From Microbacterium sp. Leaf288 (GTDB lineage Bacteria; Actinomycetota; Actinomycetes; Actinomycetales; Microbacteriaceae), in contig NZ_LMNI01000001.1 of the NCBI RefSeq assembly GCF_001422925.1, positions 242,087 to 306,086 of the forward strand: a DNA stretch of 64,000 nucleotides, given 5' to 3'. Of this stretch, positions 1-8,317 are shown piece by piece. Both the position numbers and the translations under genes were made by a program. Numbering within the stretch: position 1 is the stretch's first letter; every line of letters starts with the position of its first letter. The notes under the pieces were generated by a model. That model was not told where the DNA came from. It did not search any database and saw only the letters and a program-made list of their open reading frames with translations.

Positions 1-21
1 CGTCGTTCCGCCGTTCCGCCG

Positions 22-186
22 TTCCGCCGTCACGTCGTGCGGGTCACCACGCGCCTCACCCACCAAAACCGACTGCGGAACACCCACGCGAACGCCCCCG
101 GCAGCCCGACGGCCCGCCGCCTCGTCGTTCCGCCGTCACTTCGTGCGGGTCACCACGCGCCTCACCCGCCAAGACCGACTGCGGAG
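22..186. repeat. Two copies of a TTCCGC..GTCAC / GACTGCGGA repeat
   Basis: Two copies, at 22-80 and 128-186, begin TTCCGCCGTCAC, continue with TCGTGCGGGTCACC and end GACTGCGGA. Their ends are partly complementary, so each copy can fold. The same family appears at 15345-15477 and 30131-30339. The rest of 1-301 is GC-rich sequence with a G-run near 190; no gene is supported there, and only the purD promoter is recognisable. Confidence 0.75.
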
Positions 187-288
187 CATCGGGGGGGGCG
201 GAGCGGCGACGGGACGGAACACCGCCGGGGGGCGGGCGGGGTGCGGTTAGCGCCTCCGATTCTCCGAAACAGCGCGAAGGGCCGCCGG

Positions 289-302
289 TAGGCTGGAACG
301 CG
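289..302 (+). promoter_or_regulatory. Leaderless promoter of purD
   Basis: TAGGCT at 289-294 is a -10 box of the actinobacterial TANNNT type. It is followed after 7 nt by the GTG start of purD at 302, so transcription would begin on or next to the start codon. There is no Shine-Dalgarno sequence in front of purD, which fits a leaderless transcript. Confidence 0.55.
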
Positions 303-1576
303 TGAAGATCCTGGTTCTCGGCTCGGGCGCGCGGGAGCACGCCATCATCCTGGCGCTGCGGTCGGAGGAGGCGGAGCACGAGATCTTCGCTGCCCCCGGC
401 AACGCCGGAATCGGGCAGGACGCGCAGCTGGTCGCCCTCGATCAGAACGACCCCGTGGCCGTCAGCCAGTTCGCGATCGACAACGACATCGCCCTCGTCA
501 TCATCGGTCCGGAGGCCCCCCTGGTGGCGGGCGTCGCCGATGCGGTGCGCACGCGCGGCATTCCGGCGTTCGGGCCCGGCCACGCGGCCGCGCAGCTCGA
601 GGGATCGAAGACGTTCGCCAAGCGGATCATGGATGCCGCCGGGGTTCCGACGGGCCGCGCCGTGCGCGCGCACACGCACGCCGAGGTCGAGGCCGCGTTC
701 GACGATCTCGGCGCCCCGCACGTCGTCAAGGCCGACGGACTCGCCGCCGGCAAGGGCGTCATCGTGACGAGCGACCGCGAGGCCGCCCTCGCGCACGCCG
801 ACGAGTACCTGCCGTCGGGCGCGGTGCTCGTCGAGGAGTTCCTCTCGGGACCCGAAGTGTCGCTCTTCTTCCTCAGCGACGGCGACCACGTGCTGCCGCT
901 CAGCCCCGCCCAGGACTACAAGCGCCTGCTCGACGGCGACGAAGGCCCCAACACCGGCGGCATGGGCGCGTACTCCCCGCTCCCCTGGCTCGACGGCAGG
1001 TTCGGCAGCGAGCGCGAGTTCGTGGAGCTCGTCACGCGCGACATCGCCGAGCCCGTGATCCGTCAATTGGATGCTGAGGGCACCCCGTTCATCGGGCTCC
1101 TCTACGCCGGCCTCATCCTGACCGACGACGGCGTGAAGGTCATCGAGTTCAACGCCCGCTTCGGCGACCCCGAAACCCAGGTCGTGCTGCCCCGGCTCGT
1201 CGACCCGCTGTCGGAGCTGCTGCTGGCCGCGGCATCCGGTCATCTCGAGGATCTCCCCCTGCCGGCCTTCGCCAACGACGTCGCCGTGACCGTCGTTCTC
1301 GCGAGCGAGGGCTACCCGGCATCGCCGATCACCGGCCGGGCACTGACGAACCTGCGCGAGGCGGAGTCGGTCGACGGGGTGCACCTCGCCCACGCCGCCA
1401 CCGCCGAGACCGACGGTGGCCTCGTCGCCACCGGCGGACGCGTGCTCAACGTGGTCGGCGTCGCCACCACCTTCGTCGAGGCCCGCGACCGCGCGTACCG
1501 GGCGCTCGGCGCGATCGGCCTCGAGGGGGGTCAGCACCGCACCGACATCGCCGCGCGCGTCGCCGAAGGGCTCTGA
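302..1576 (+). CDS. purD: Phosphoribosylamine--glycine ligase (GAR synthetase)
   Basis: Joins glycine to 5-phosphoribosylamine with ATP, the second step of IMP synthesis, in the cytoplasm. The 424-aa length is usual for PurD. The N-terminus has the GSGAREHA loop, the middle the ATP-grasp signature PNTGGMGAYSP, and further on NARFGDPETQV, which carries metal/ATP ligands. The GTG at 302 is preceded by a -10 box and no ribosome site, so the mRNA is probably leaderless. Other purine genes lie at 9.4, 21.8 and 51.4 kb rather than adjacent. The next gene begins 3 nt after the stop. Identification is secure. Confidence 0.97.
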   Translation: MKILVLGSGAREHAIILALRSEEAEHEIFAAPGNAGIGQDAQLVALDQNDPVAVSQFAIDNDIALVIIGPEAPLVAGVADAVRTRGIPAFGPGHAAAQLEGSKTFAKRIMDAAGVPTGRAVRAHTHAEVEAAFDDLGAPHVVKADGLAAGKGVIVTSDREAALAHADEYLPSGAVLVEEFLSGPEVSLFFLSDGDHVLPLSPAQDYKRLLDGDEGPNTGGMGAYSPLPWLDGRFGSEREFVELVTRDIAEPVIRQLDAEGTPFIGLLYAGLILTDDGVKVIEFNARFGDPETQVVLPRLVDPLSELLLAAASGHLEDLPLPAFANDVAVTVVLASEGYPASPITGRALTNLREAESVDGVHLAHAATAETDGGLVATGGRVLNVVGVATTFVEARDRAYRALGAIGLEGGQHRTDIAARVAEGL

Positions 1577-1579
1577 CAC

Positions 1580-2029
1580 ATGCGTCGGCGCGCGACTGGG
1601 CCCACGCGCCCGGAGGCTCCGCGCGACGCGCCAGCGGCGCGTGGCGCGGGCGTGAGGACCGTTCTCTCCGTCGCCCTGCTGCTCGTCGGCGCGACCGTGA
1701 CCGGGTGTTCGGGCGCCGTCGACATCGACGCTCCCGGCAAGGAGTTGATGGACCAGGCGCACCAGGTCGCGAACGAGGCCCTCGTGGCCGCGGCCACGAC
1801 CGGGCTGCAGGCGCTGCAGGCAACCGGTGCGGTCACCGAGGACGCCGTGCGCGACGCGCTCGAGAAGGCCGGAGCGGCCGAGGTCGAGACCCGCGTCGAG
1901 GGCGACAGCCTGCTGTTCGGCGCGGAGGTCTCGGGCGGCTGCGTGTACGGCTCGGTCGGCACCTCGGGCACCGTCTCGATCGACCTCGGCGGCGTGAACG
2001 CCGGCGGCGGGTGCCTGCGCGAGCCGTGA
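1580..2029 (+). CDS. Putative small lipoprotein with repeat-derived N-terminus
   Basis: Function unknown. From residue 25 it reads as a lipoprotein signal peptide: Arg, a hydrophobic run, and lipobox VTGC (Cys near residue 43), followed by an Asp/Glu-rich soluble domain of about 105 aa. The first 24 residues (MRRRATGPTRPEAP...) are encoded by a copy of a dispersed repeat that also occurs inside two other proteins here. Two starts are possible: ATG 1580, with GAAGGG upstream in the purD end, or GTG 1652, which gives a textbook signal peptide but no clear ribosome site. The original start was probably the GTG and the repeat came in front of it. It overlaps the next gene by GTGA. Confidence 0.7.
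   Translation: MRRRATGPTRPEAPRDAPAARGAGVRTVLSVALLLVGATVTGCSGAVDIDAPGKELMDQAHQVANEALVAAATTGLQALQATGAVTEDAVRDALEKAGAAEVETRVEGDSLLFGAEVSGGCVYGSVGTSGTVSIDLGGVNAGGGCLREP
1595..1667 (+). repeat. Coding repeat copy A (GPTRPEAP element)
   Basis: A 73-bp copy beginning CTGGGCCCACGCGCCCGG. It contains the inverted arms CCACGCGCC (1602-1610) and GGCGCGTGG (1636-1644) with a smaller CGGAG/CTCCG stem inside. It is read in the frame TGPTRPEAPRDAPAARG. It matches 5539-5617 and the complement of 58922-58999 over most of its length. Confidence 0.8.
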
Positions 2030-2355
2030 TCCACCTCGTTGCCCGACGCCTTCGTGCCGACCACCGCGATCGGGTGATCGCCTGGCTGGGTGGGATCGAC
2101 AGGCCCCGTCGCCCCGAGGCGCTCGAATCGCTCGCGGCTGAGGGCGTCGACCACGAGACGGCGATGATCATCGACACCAGCGAAGGCCCGATCATCGTCT
2201 ACGCGATGCAGACCGATGACCTCGAACGCTCGCGTGCCGTCACCGATGAGTCGCAGCGACCGATTGACGCGGAGCATCGCGCGGTGATGCGTGCGGCGGA
2301 TGCGGGACCCGTCGCGGCGGAGATCGTGCTCGACCTGCGCGCCGACGAACGCTAG
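2026..2355 (+). CDS. DUF6176-like small protein
   Basis: A 109-aa soluble protein starting at a GTG that overlaps the lipoprotein stop (GTGA). Blocks RVIAWLGGIDRP, LESLAAEGVDHETAMI, IVYAMQTDDLERSRA and PIDAEHRAVM follow the pattern I associate with DUF6176: a dimeric alpha/beta-barrel fold in which an EG(M/V)..E block precedes a YYM..ED block. No catalytic residues are recognisable and no function is known. It is translationally coupled to the lipoprotein. Family assignment is from memory of the pattern and could be wrong; the reading frame itself looks real. Confidence 0.65.
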   Translation: MIHLVARRLRADHRDRVIAWLGGIDRPRRPEALESLAAEGVDHETAMIIDTSEGPIIVYAMQTDDLERSRAVTDESQRPIDAEHRAVMRAADAGPVAAEIVLDLRADER

Positions 2356-2457
2356 CGAGGACTGCGCGCGCCGCTGTGGAGCCTCCGCGACGAAGTGATC
2401 GGCGCGGGAGACGACCCGCTTCTACACTCGGGTGAAGACGGCGGTGAGGACGCATTG

Positions 2458-3717
2458 ATGGGGACGACCGGGATCGTCGGTGGCGGCATTGTGGGCGTCG
2501 CGCTCGCCCGGGCGCTGAGCGCGCGCGGCGACGAGGTCACCGTCCTCGAGAAGGAGGGCCGGCTGTCGCAGCATCAGACCGGACACAACTCCGGAGTGGT
2601 GCACGCGGGCCTTTACTACAAGCCGGGGTCGCTGAAGGCGACGCTGTGCGCGACCGGGCGGGTGTCGATCCGCGAGTTCTGCGAGGAGAAAGGCCTGCCC
2701 TACCGGGAGGTCGGCAAGCTCGTGGTCGCGGTGGACGAGTCGGAGCTTCCCGCGCTGGCCGAGATCGAGCGGCGCTCGCTCGAGAACGGCGTGCCCGACC
2801 TGACTCGCATCGACGATCTCGAACACCTGCGGGAGATCGAGCCGCACGTCGCCGGGGTCGCGGCGGTGCATTCGCCGCACACCGCCGTGGTGGACTACGC
2901 CAGCATCACCGAGGCGATGGCGCAGGACGTCCGCGCCGGCGGCGGCGAGGTGCGGCTCGGCCACGAGGTCACCGCGATGACGCTCGAGAACGGCCGGGTG
3001 CGGGTGGTGACGCCGGTGTCGGAGGACGTGTTCGACCGGGTGATCGTGTGCGCCGGTCTGCAGTCCGACGTGGTGGCCCGGTTCGTCGGCGCCGACCCGT
3101 CACCGAAGATCCTGCCCTTCCGCGGTGAGTACTGGGAGCTCGCGCCGGAGCGCACCGACCTGGTGAAAGGCATGATCTACCCGGTCCCGGATCCGCGTTT
3201 CCCGTTCCTCGGGGTGCACTTTACGCGCGGGGTGTACGACAACGTGCACGTGGGCCCGAACGCGGTGCCGGCCCTCGCCCGTGAGGGGTACAACTGGCTG
3301 CAGTGGTCGGTGAAGGACACGCTCGAGTCGCTGCGGTGGCCGGGCGCGTGGCCGCTCGCGAAGCAGCACTGGCGGATGGGTGTGGACGAGGTCTCGGGAT
3401 CGCTGATCAAGCCGCTGTACTTCCAGAAGGCGCGCCGGTTCATCCCCGAGCTGCGCTCGTCGGACCTGTCCCACAAGCACGGCGCCGGGGTGCGCGCGCA
3501 GGCGTGGGGCCGCTCGGGCGAGCTGCTCGACGACTTCGCGGTCGACCAGGTCGGCCCGGTCACGTTGCTGCGCAACGCCCCCTCGCCCGCCGCGACCAGC
3601 TCCATCGCGATCGCCGACTACGTCATCGACCACTACCTCGACGCGCCGGGGGCTGCTGCTCCTGCGGTGAAGACGGCGGCGACGGATGCTGCACCGCCCG
3701 CCACGCCGGCCCCTTGA
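2458..3717 (+). CDS. lhgO: L-2-hydroxyglutarate oxidase
   Basis: FAD enzyme of the DAO family that oxidises L-2-hydroxyglutarate to 2-oxoglutarate, a metabolite-repair or lysine-degradation step. The N-terminal GGGIVG is the FAD-binding Rossmann loop. HNSGVVHAGLYYKPGS and EIEPHVAGVAAVHSPHTAVVDY are typical of LhgO rather than glycerol-3-phosphate oxidases. ATG 2458 is chosen because GTGAGGA lies 7 nt upstream. The enzyme body is normal; about 25 Ala/Pro-rich residues at the C-terminus are extra. It stands alone, with no kinase or transporter beside it. A glycerol-3-phosphate dehydrogenase-like role is less likely. Confidence 0.88.
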   Translation: MGTTGIVGGGIVGVALARALSARGDEVTVLEKEGRLSQHQTGHNSGVVHAGLYYKPGSLKATLCATGRVSIREFCEEKGLPYREVGKLVVAVDESELPALAEIERRSLENGVPDLTRIDDLEHLREIEPHVAGVAAVHSPHTAVVDYASITEAMAQDVRAGGGEVRLGHEVTAMTLENGRVRVVTPVSEDVFDRVIVCAGLQSDVVARFVGADPSPKILPFRGEYWELAPERTDLVKGMIYPVPDPRFPFLGVHFTRGVYDNVHVGPNAVPALAREGYNWLQWSVKDTLESLRWPGAWPLAKQHWRMGVDEVSGSLIKPLYFQKARRFIPELRSSDLSHKHGAGVRAQAWGRSGELLDDFAVDQVGPVTLLRNAPSPAATSSIAIADYVIDHYLDAPGAAAPAVKTAATDAAPPATPAP

Positions 3718-3851
3718 GCGTCCACCGAACCAAGGCCCCGGAGCCGCGGCGCTCATGGCCGACGCGGTCGCCGTCCATCGGCCGATCGGACGAGGCGTTT
3801 CGAGCCGGGCGGCCGAAGCGGGCGACCCCTTGCCGCGGCGAACATGGCGGC

Positions 3852-4553
3852 ATGACAACCGCCACCGCCCGCCCGCAGCCGACTCGACGCCGGCCCGAAT
3901 GGCTCGTGCCCGCCGGCCTCATCGCCCTGAGTCTCGTGCCGATCGTGGCCGGCTCAGCCCGTCTCACCCAGCTCACCACGGGAGCCACGGTCACCGCCGA
4001 GAACGCCCGGTTCTTCGACTCGCCCATCCCCGTCGTGGCGCACATCATCGGGTCGAGCGTGTTCCTCGTGCTCGGCGCGCTGCAGTTCTCGCCGTCGCTG
4101 CGGCGGCGGCGATGGCACCGCATCGCCGGGCGCGTCGTCGCACCCGCGGGGCTGGTCTCGGCGCTTTCGGCACTCTGGATGACGCTGTTCTACGACATGC
4201 CGGCAGCCGTGACAGGGCCGGGACTCGCCGCCGTGCGGGTCGTGCTGGGCACGGCCATGGCAAGCGCCATCGTCGTCGCTTTCGTCGCGATCCGGCGGGG
4301 CGACGTGCGCACGCACAGCGCGTGGATGACCCGCGCCTACGCGATCGGCATGGGCGCCGGCACCCAAGTGCTCGTGTTCATGCCCTACACGCTGGTGATC
4401 GGCACGCCTGCCCCGTTCACCCACACGCTGCTGATGACCGCCGGCTGGGTGATCAATCTCGTCATCGCCGAGGTCGTCATCCGGCGGCGCGCTCGCGCCG
4501 GACGCAGCCGCCGCGGCGCCCCGATGGCGGCGACCGGTGCCCGCCTATCATGA
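3852..4553 (+). CDS. DUF2306 family membrane protein
   Basis: A 233-aa integral membrane protein of unknown function. About six to seven hydrophobic segments are visible, starting with WLVPAGLIALSLVPIVAG. Conserved-looking polar positions include HIIGSSVFLVLGALQF, the WHR after the arginine run, and HSAWMTRAYAIGMGAGTQ; the His residues in helices resemble DUF2306 proteins, where haem or metal binding has been suggested but not shown. ATG 3852 gives a natural N-terminus ahead of the first helix. The C-terminus is Arg-rich and cytoplasmic. It ends 4 nt before the histidine kinase gene. Confidence 0.75.
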   Translation: MTTATARPQPTRRRPEWLVPAGLIALSLVPIVAGSARLTQLTTGATVTAENARFFDSPIPVVAHIIGSSVFLVLGALQFSPSLRRRRWHRIAGRVVAPAGLVSALSALWMTLFYDMPAAVTGPGLAAVRVVLGTAMASAIVVAFVAIRRGDVRTHSAWMTRAYAIGMGAGTQVLVFMPYTLVIGTPAPFTHTLLMTAGWVINLVIAEVVIRRRARAGRSRRGAPMAATGARLS

Positions 4554-4557
4554 GGGC

Positions 4558-5748
4558 ATGACGAGCCCGGTCCGCGCGCTCTGGGACGCGCCCGCGGCGG
4601 TTCCGGCGCCGCCGCGGCGGGTCTGGCGCGACGGGGTGCTCGTCGGCGTGATCCCCGTGCTCGCGGTGTTCGAGGCATCCGTCCGCGTCGACGTGCCGTG
4701 GCGCTGGCTGTGGGCCGTCGTGCTCGCCGTGCTCGCTCCCACGCTGCTGTGGCGCCGGTCGCGGCCGTTCACGATGCTCGCGATCGCGTTCGCCGTCGGC
4801 ACGGCCGTGGGCCTCGCGACGGCGGGCGACCCGCAGCTGTACACGACGGCGTACTTCCTGATCCTGCTGTACGCGGTGTTCCGTTGGGGCTCCGGGCGGG
4901 CGATGATCGGCGGCGGCGTGCTGGTGGGGATCGGGATGCTGCTCACCTTCCTCGCGACACCGCCCCAGGTCGCCGACGTCATCGGCGGCGTGGCCGTCGC
5001 GGTCATGACGGCGACCCTCGGCCTGGCCGTGCGGTGGAGGCGCCGCGCGCGCAGCCGCGAGCTCGAACAGGTGCGGCTGCTCGAGCGCGAGCAGCTCGCC
5101 CGCGACCTGCACGACACCGTCGCGCACCACGTGTCGGCGATCGCGATCCAGGCCCAGGCCGGCAGCGCCGTGGCCGCGACCGATCCCGGCGCGACGGTGC
5201 AGGTGCTGCAGGCGATCGAGGCCGAGGCGACGCGCACGCTCCGCGAGATGCGCGCGATGGTGGGCGTGCTGCGTGGGCCGGGCGACGCGCTCGCGCCCAC
5301 TCCCGGGCTCGCCGACATCCGCGCTCTGGAGACGACGGATGCCGCGACGCCGGCCGTCGTCGTGAGGCTCGGCGGTGACCTCGACACCGTGCCGCAGGCG
5401 GTCGCCGCCGCGGTGTTCCGGATCGCACAGGAGGCGGTGACGAACGCCCGCCGTCATGCCCGCGACGCCAGCCGGATCGAGGTGGGTGTCGAAGTCGACG
5501 CGGAGGGTGTGCAGCTCGAGGTGCGCGACGACGGCGGGGCTGCAGCTGGGCCCACGCGCCCGGAGGCTCCGCGCAGCGCGCCAGCGCTGCGTGGAGGGGA
5601 CGCCCGGAGCATTCCCTCGTTCGGCTACGGGATCACCGGCATGCGCGAGCGCGCGGCGCTGCTGGGTGGCACGTGCGAGGCCGGACCTGCGCTCGGCGGA
5701 GGCTGGGTCGTCGCCGCGAAGCTCCCGCGGGCAGGATGGACCGCATGA
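4558..5748 (+). CDS. NarL-family sensor histidine kinase with insert in the ATP-binding domain
   Basis: Membrane sensor kinase of the DesK/LiaS type (396 aa): four to six N-terminal hydrophobic segments, a HisKA_3 dimerisation helix with ARDLHDTVAHH (H185 is the phosphorylated His), and a HATPase domain with EAVTNARRHA (N box) and VRDDGG. Between VRDDGG and the G2 block GYGITGMRERAALLGG sit about 26 extra residues (328-353) encoded by dispersed repeat copy B; relatives have only a short lid here. ATG 4558 lies 6 nt after TATCAT, suggesting leaderless translation. The stop overlaps the response-regulator start (ATGA), so the two form a pair. The signal is unknown. Confidence 0.9.
   Translation: MTSPVRALWDAPAAVPAPPRRVWRDGVLVGVIPVLAVFEASVRVDVPWRWLWAVVLAVLAPTLLWRRSRPFTMLAIAFAVGTAVGLATAGDPQLYTTAYFLILLYAVFRWGSGRAMIGGGVLVGIGMLLTFLATPPQVADVIGGVAVAVMTATLGLAVRWRRRARSRELEQVRLLEREQLARDLHDTVAHHVSAIAIQAQAGSAVAATDPGATVQVLQAIEAEATRTLREMRAMVGVLRGPGDALAPTPGLADIRALETTDAATPAVVVRLGGDLDTVPQAVAAAVFRIAQEAVTNARRHARDASRIEVGVEVDAEGVQLEVRDDGGAAAGPTRPEAPRSAPALRGGDARSIPSFGYGITGMRERAALLGGTCEAGPALGGGWVVAAKLPRAGWTA
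5539..5617 (+). repeat. Coding repeat copy B (GPTRPEAP element) inside a kinase
   Basis: A copy of the dispersed element beginning GCTGCAGCTGGGCCCACG. It lies wholly inside the histidine kinase gene and is read as AAAGPTRPEAPRSAP, the same frame as copies A and D. It is close to the complement of 58922-58999. The host frame is undisturbed on both sides. Confidence 0.85.
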
Positions 5749-6398
5749 GCGTGCGCGTGCTCGTCGCCGACGACCAGGACCTCGTTCGGACAGGGCTGCG
5801 CATGATCCTGGACGCGCAGCCCGACATCGAGGTGGTCGGCGAGGCCGCCGACGGCGCCGAGGCGGTTGCGCTCGCGCGGAGCCTCCGGCCCGACGTCTGC
5901 CTGCTCGACATCCGCATGCCGGTGATGGACGGGCTCGCGGCGACCCGCGCCCTCGCCGGACCGGACGTCGCCGACCCGATTCCCGTCGTGGTCATCACGA
6001 CATTCGATCTGGACGAGTACGTGTACGAGGCGCTGCGCGCGGGAGCGCGCGGGTTCCTGCTCAAGGACGCCGGCGCCGTGCTGCTCGCCGAGGCCGTGCG
6101 CGCGGCATCCCGCGGCGATGCGCTCATCGACCCGAACGTCACGGTGCGCCTGATCGAGGCGTTCGCGGGTGCGACGCCAGAGCCGCCGACGCCGCCGTCG
6201 GCTCCCCTCACCGACCGGGAGGAGGCTGTGCTCGCCGGCGTCGCCCGGGGGCTCGGCAACAGCGAGATCGGCGACGAGCTGCACGTCTCGCTCAGCACCG
6301 TGAAGACGCACCTCGCGAACATCTCGACCAAGCTCGGCGCCCGCAACCGCGTCGAGCTCGCGATCTGGGCACACGAGCGCGGTCGCGGCCGTCACTGA
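5745..6398 (+). CDS. NarL/FixJ-family response regulator
   Basis: DNA-binding partner of the kinase upstream (217 aa). The receiver domain (about 1-120) has ADDQD, the phospho-acceptor D55 in LLDIRMP, Thr in VITTFD and Lys in FLLKDAG. The C-terminal LuxR-type helix-turn-helix starts at LTDREEAVLAGVARG and continues NSEIGDELHVSLSTVKTH. ATG 5745 overlaps the kinase stop (ATGA) and has AGGA 8 nt upstream; an in-frame ATG at 5736 would add three residues. No target operator can be named from this sequence. Confidence 0.93.
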   Translation: MSVRVLVADDQDLVRTGLRMILDAQPDIEVVGEAADGAEAVALARSLRPDVCLLDIRMPVMDGLAATRALAGPDVADPIPVVVITTFDLDEYVYEALRAGARGFLLKDAGAVLLAEAVRAASRGDALIDPNVTVRLIEAFAGATPEPPTPPSAPLTDREEAVLAGVARGLGNSEIGDELHVSLSTVKTHLANISTKLGARNRVELAIWAHERGRGRH

Positions 6399-6416
6399 AC
6401 CACGGGAAGCAAAGAA

Positions 6417-6459
6417 GGACGCCGGCGCCGCGTGCTGGGGGACATGCGGGCCGGCGTCC
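6417..6459. terminator. Inverted repeat after response regulator
   Basis: GGACGCCGGC (6417-6426) pairs perfectly with GCCGGCGTCC (6450-6459) across a 23-nt loop. It sits between the response-regulator gene and a convergent small gene. No U-run follows, as is common for actinobacterial terminators. A role in termination is inferred. Confidence 0.4.
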
Positions 6460-6518
6460 TGTCGACGCCCGGGATCGGGGAGGACCCTGCGGGCGCCGCG
6501 CGACCTGAGCTGGGGAAA

Positions 6519-6677
6519 TCAGGTCTGACGACGGATGAAGCGCATCAGCCACGCGATCACGGCGATGACGATGATCACGAGGCCGATCCAGAGCAGGAAC
6601 TTGGCCGCTTCGATGAATACGCCCAGCAGCAGCAGGACGATTCCGACGATGAGCAGGATCACTGCGAGTCCGGTCAT
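6519..6677 (-). CDS. Small hydrophobic membrane protein
   Basis: A 52-aa protein that is almost entirely hydrophobic: two membrane segments (about residues 4-20 and 26-46) separated by FIEAAKF and ending in the positive tail MRFIRRQT. It resembles the short hydrophobic proteins of unknown function that are common in actinobacteria. ATG 6677 is the only start giving a full first helix; no strong ribosome site is seen. It lies downstream of the MFS gene on the same strand, 62 nt after that gene's stop, so it may be read through from it. Confidence 0.6.
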   Translation of the reverse strand: MTGLAVILLIVGIVLLLLGVFIEAAKFLLWIGLVIIVIAVIAWLMRFIRRQT

Positions 6678-6739
6678 GTGACCATGGTGGGCGGCTGAGC
6701 CGCCGCCGACCAAGCTCTTGACAAGCTCCCCGAACGGCG

Positions 6740-8317
6740 TTAGTCGGATGCGACAGCCGCGTTCGCGGCCTGCCAATCCTCGGTCGACGTCGTCTTCGGC
6801 CGACGAAGGAACAGCACCACGACGACGCCGACGAGCATGACCGCGGCCGGCAGCAGGATGGCCTGCGCCATCGCCTGCGAGAAGCCGTCGATCACGAACG
6901 GAGGCAGCGTTCCTTCGCCGAACCCGCCCGATGCGTCGGACGCGCCAGGAAGGTTCGCCTCGAGCCGGGCCTGCATGAAGGCCGCGATCGATGCCGAGCC
7001 GATCACCGAGCCGATCGTCCGGGTGGTGTTGTAGATGCCCGCGCCGGCACCGGCCTGTCGCGGAGGCAGGTTGCGCGTGGCCGTGGTCGCGAGCGGCCCC
7101 CACATGCCGGCGTTGCCGATGCCCATGAGCGCCGACGGCAGGAGGAACATCCAGATCGGGGTGTCGACGTTCATGAGCGACGAGTACCAGAACAGCGAAC
7201 CCGCAACCATGAGCAGGCCCGGCACAAGGAGGAACCGCGGGTCGGTGCGGTCGAGGAGACGGCCGGCGAACGGCGCGCCGACGCCGGAGAGGACGGCCAT
7301 CGGGATGAGCAGCAGCGCCGACTGCGTGGGGGTGAGCCCCCGGGCGAGCTGGATGAAGAACATCAGCGGCAGCGACATGCTCGTCACGGTGAATCCGACG
7401 ATCGCTATGCCGAGGTTCGACACCGAGAAGTTGCGGTCACGGAAGAGCGGCAGCGGCACGAGCGGCTCGTTCTTGGTGCGCGCCTGCGTCCAGATGAAGA
7501 GCGCCATCACCGCCACGCCGCCGGAGACCATCGCCCACACCCACGGCGCCCAGTCGTACTTCTCGCCCTCCTGCAGGCCGAAGACGATCAGGAAGAGGCC
7601 GACGGCGCTCAGCACGACGCCGACGATGTCGAAGCGGTGCGGGTGCGTCTCGAGCTTGGGCACGAGAATCCACGCGAGCACGAACGCGATGACACCGACG
7701 GGGATGTTGATGAAGAAGATCCACTCCCACCCGAAGCCGTCGACCAGCAGGCCTCCGGCCAGCGGCCCGACGAGGGTCGCGACACCGGCGGTGGCGCCCC
7801 ACAGGCCCATCGCCGCGCCGCGGCGGTTCGGTGGGAAGGTGCGCGTGATGACGGCCATCGTCTGCGGGGTCATCAGCGCGGCGCCGAGGCCCTGCACCGC
7901 GCGGGCGATGATGAGCATCTCGAGGGTGCCCGACAGACCACACCACAGCGACGCGAGCGTGAACACCGTCAGCCCGATCAGGTAGATGTTCTTCGGCCCG
8001 AACCGGTCGCCGAGGCGGCCGGTGATCAGGAGCGGCACCGCGTACGCGAGCAGATAGGCCGAGGTGACCCACACGACGTTGTCGAGGTTGTTGGTGTCGG
8101 GGTCGAGCGCCGCCTTGATGGCGGGGTTCGCGACCGAGACGATCGTCGTGTCGACGAGGATCATGAAGAAGCCGATGACCAGCGCCCAGAGGGCGGGCCA
8201 GGGGCTCTGGGGCTTGTGCCCGACGGCGTAGGCACCGGTGATCGGGCCGGCGACCCGGGCGGTGGCGGATGCCGCGCCCGCCGTGGGGCGGGACTGCGGC
8301 GTTTCGGGGGTGGTCAC
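6740..8317 (-). CDS. DHA2-type MFS multidrug exporter
   Basis: Fourteen-helix drug:H+ antiporter of the EmrB/QacA group (525 aa). Visible blocks are FFMILVDTTIVSVANPAI (helix 1, motif D1), LLITGRLGDRFGPKNIYLIG (motif A) and GLWGATAGVATLVGPLAGG (motif C, typical of exporters). The start is GTG 8317, which overlaps the stop of the PadR gene (GTGA) and has AAAGG upstream. The pairing with a PadR repressor is the standard arrangement for an inducible drug or phenolic exporter. The substrate cannot be read from sequence. Confidence 0.9.
   Translation of the reverse strand: MTTPETPQSRPTAGAASATARVAGPITGAYAVGHKPQSPWPALWALVIGFFMILVDTTIVSVANPAIKAALDPDTNNLDNVVWVTSAYLLAYAVPLLITGRLGDRFGPKNIYLIGLTVFTLASLWCGLSGTLEMLIIARAVQGLGAALMTPQTMAVITRTFPPNRRGAAMGLWGATAGVATLVGPLAGGLLVDGFGWEWIFFINIPVGVIAFVLAWILVPKLETHPHRFDIVGVVLSAVGLFLIVFGLQEGEKYDWAPWVWAMVSGGVAVMALFIWTQARTKNEPLVPLPLFRDRNFSVSNLGIAIVGFTVTSMSLPLMFFIQLARGLTPTQSALLLIPMAVLSGVGAPFAGRLLDRTDPRFLLVPGLLMVAGSLFWYSSLMNVDTPIWMFLLPSALMGIGNAGMWGPLATTATRNLPPRQAGAGAGIYNTTRTIGSVIGSASIAAFMQARLEANLPGASDASGGFGEGTLPPFVIDGFSQAMAQAILLPAAVMLVGVVVVLFLRRPKTTSTEDWQAANAAVASD

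Noticed and set aside
56..1762. A minus-strand open frame opposite purD
   Set aside because: It covers the entire purD gene and the repeats in front of it; no motif is seen, and purD is unambiguous.
5673..5744. An upstream start for the response regulator
   Set aside because: It would add an Arg-rich extension lying wholly inside the kinase gene. ATG 5745 has a spaced AGGA and the standard ATGA overlap.
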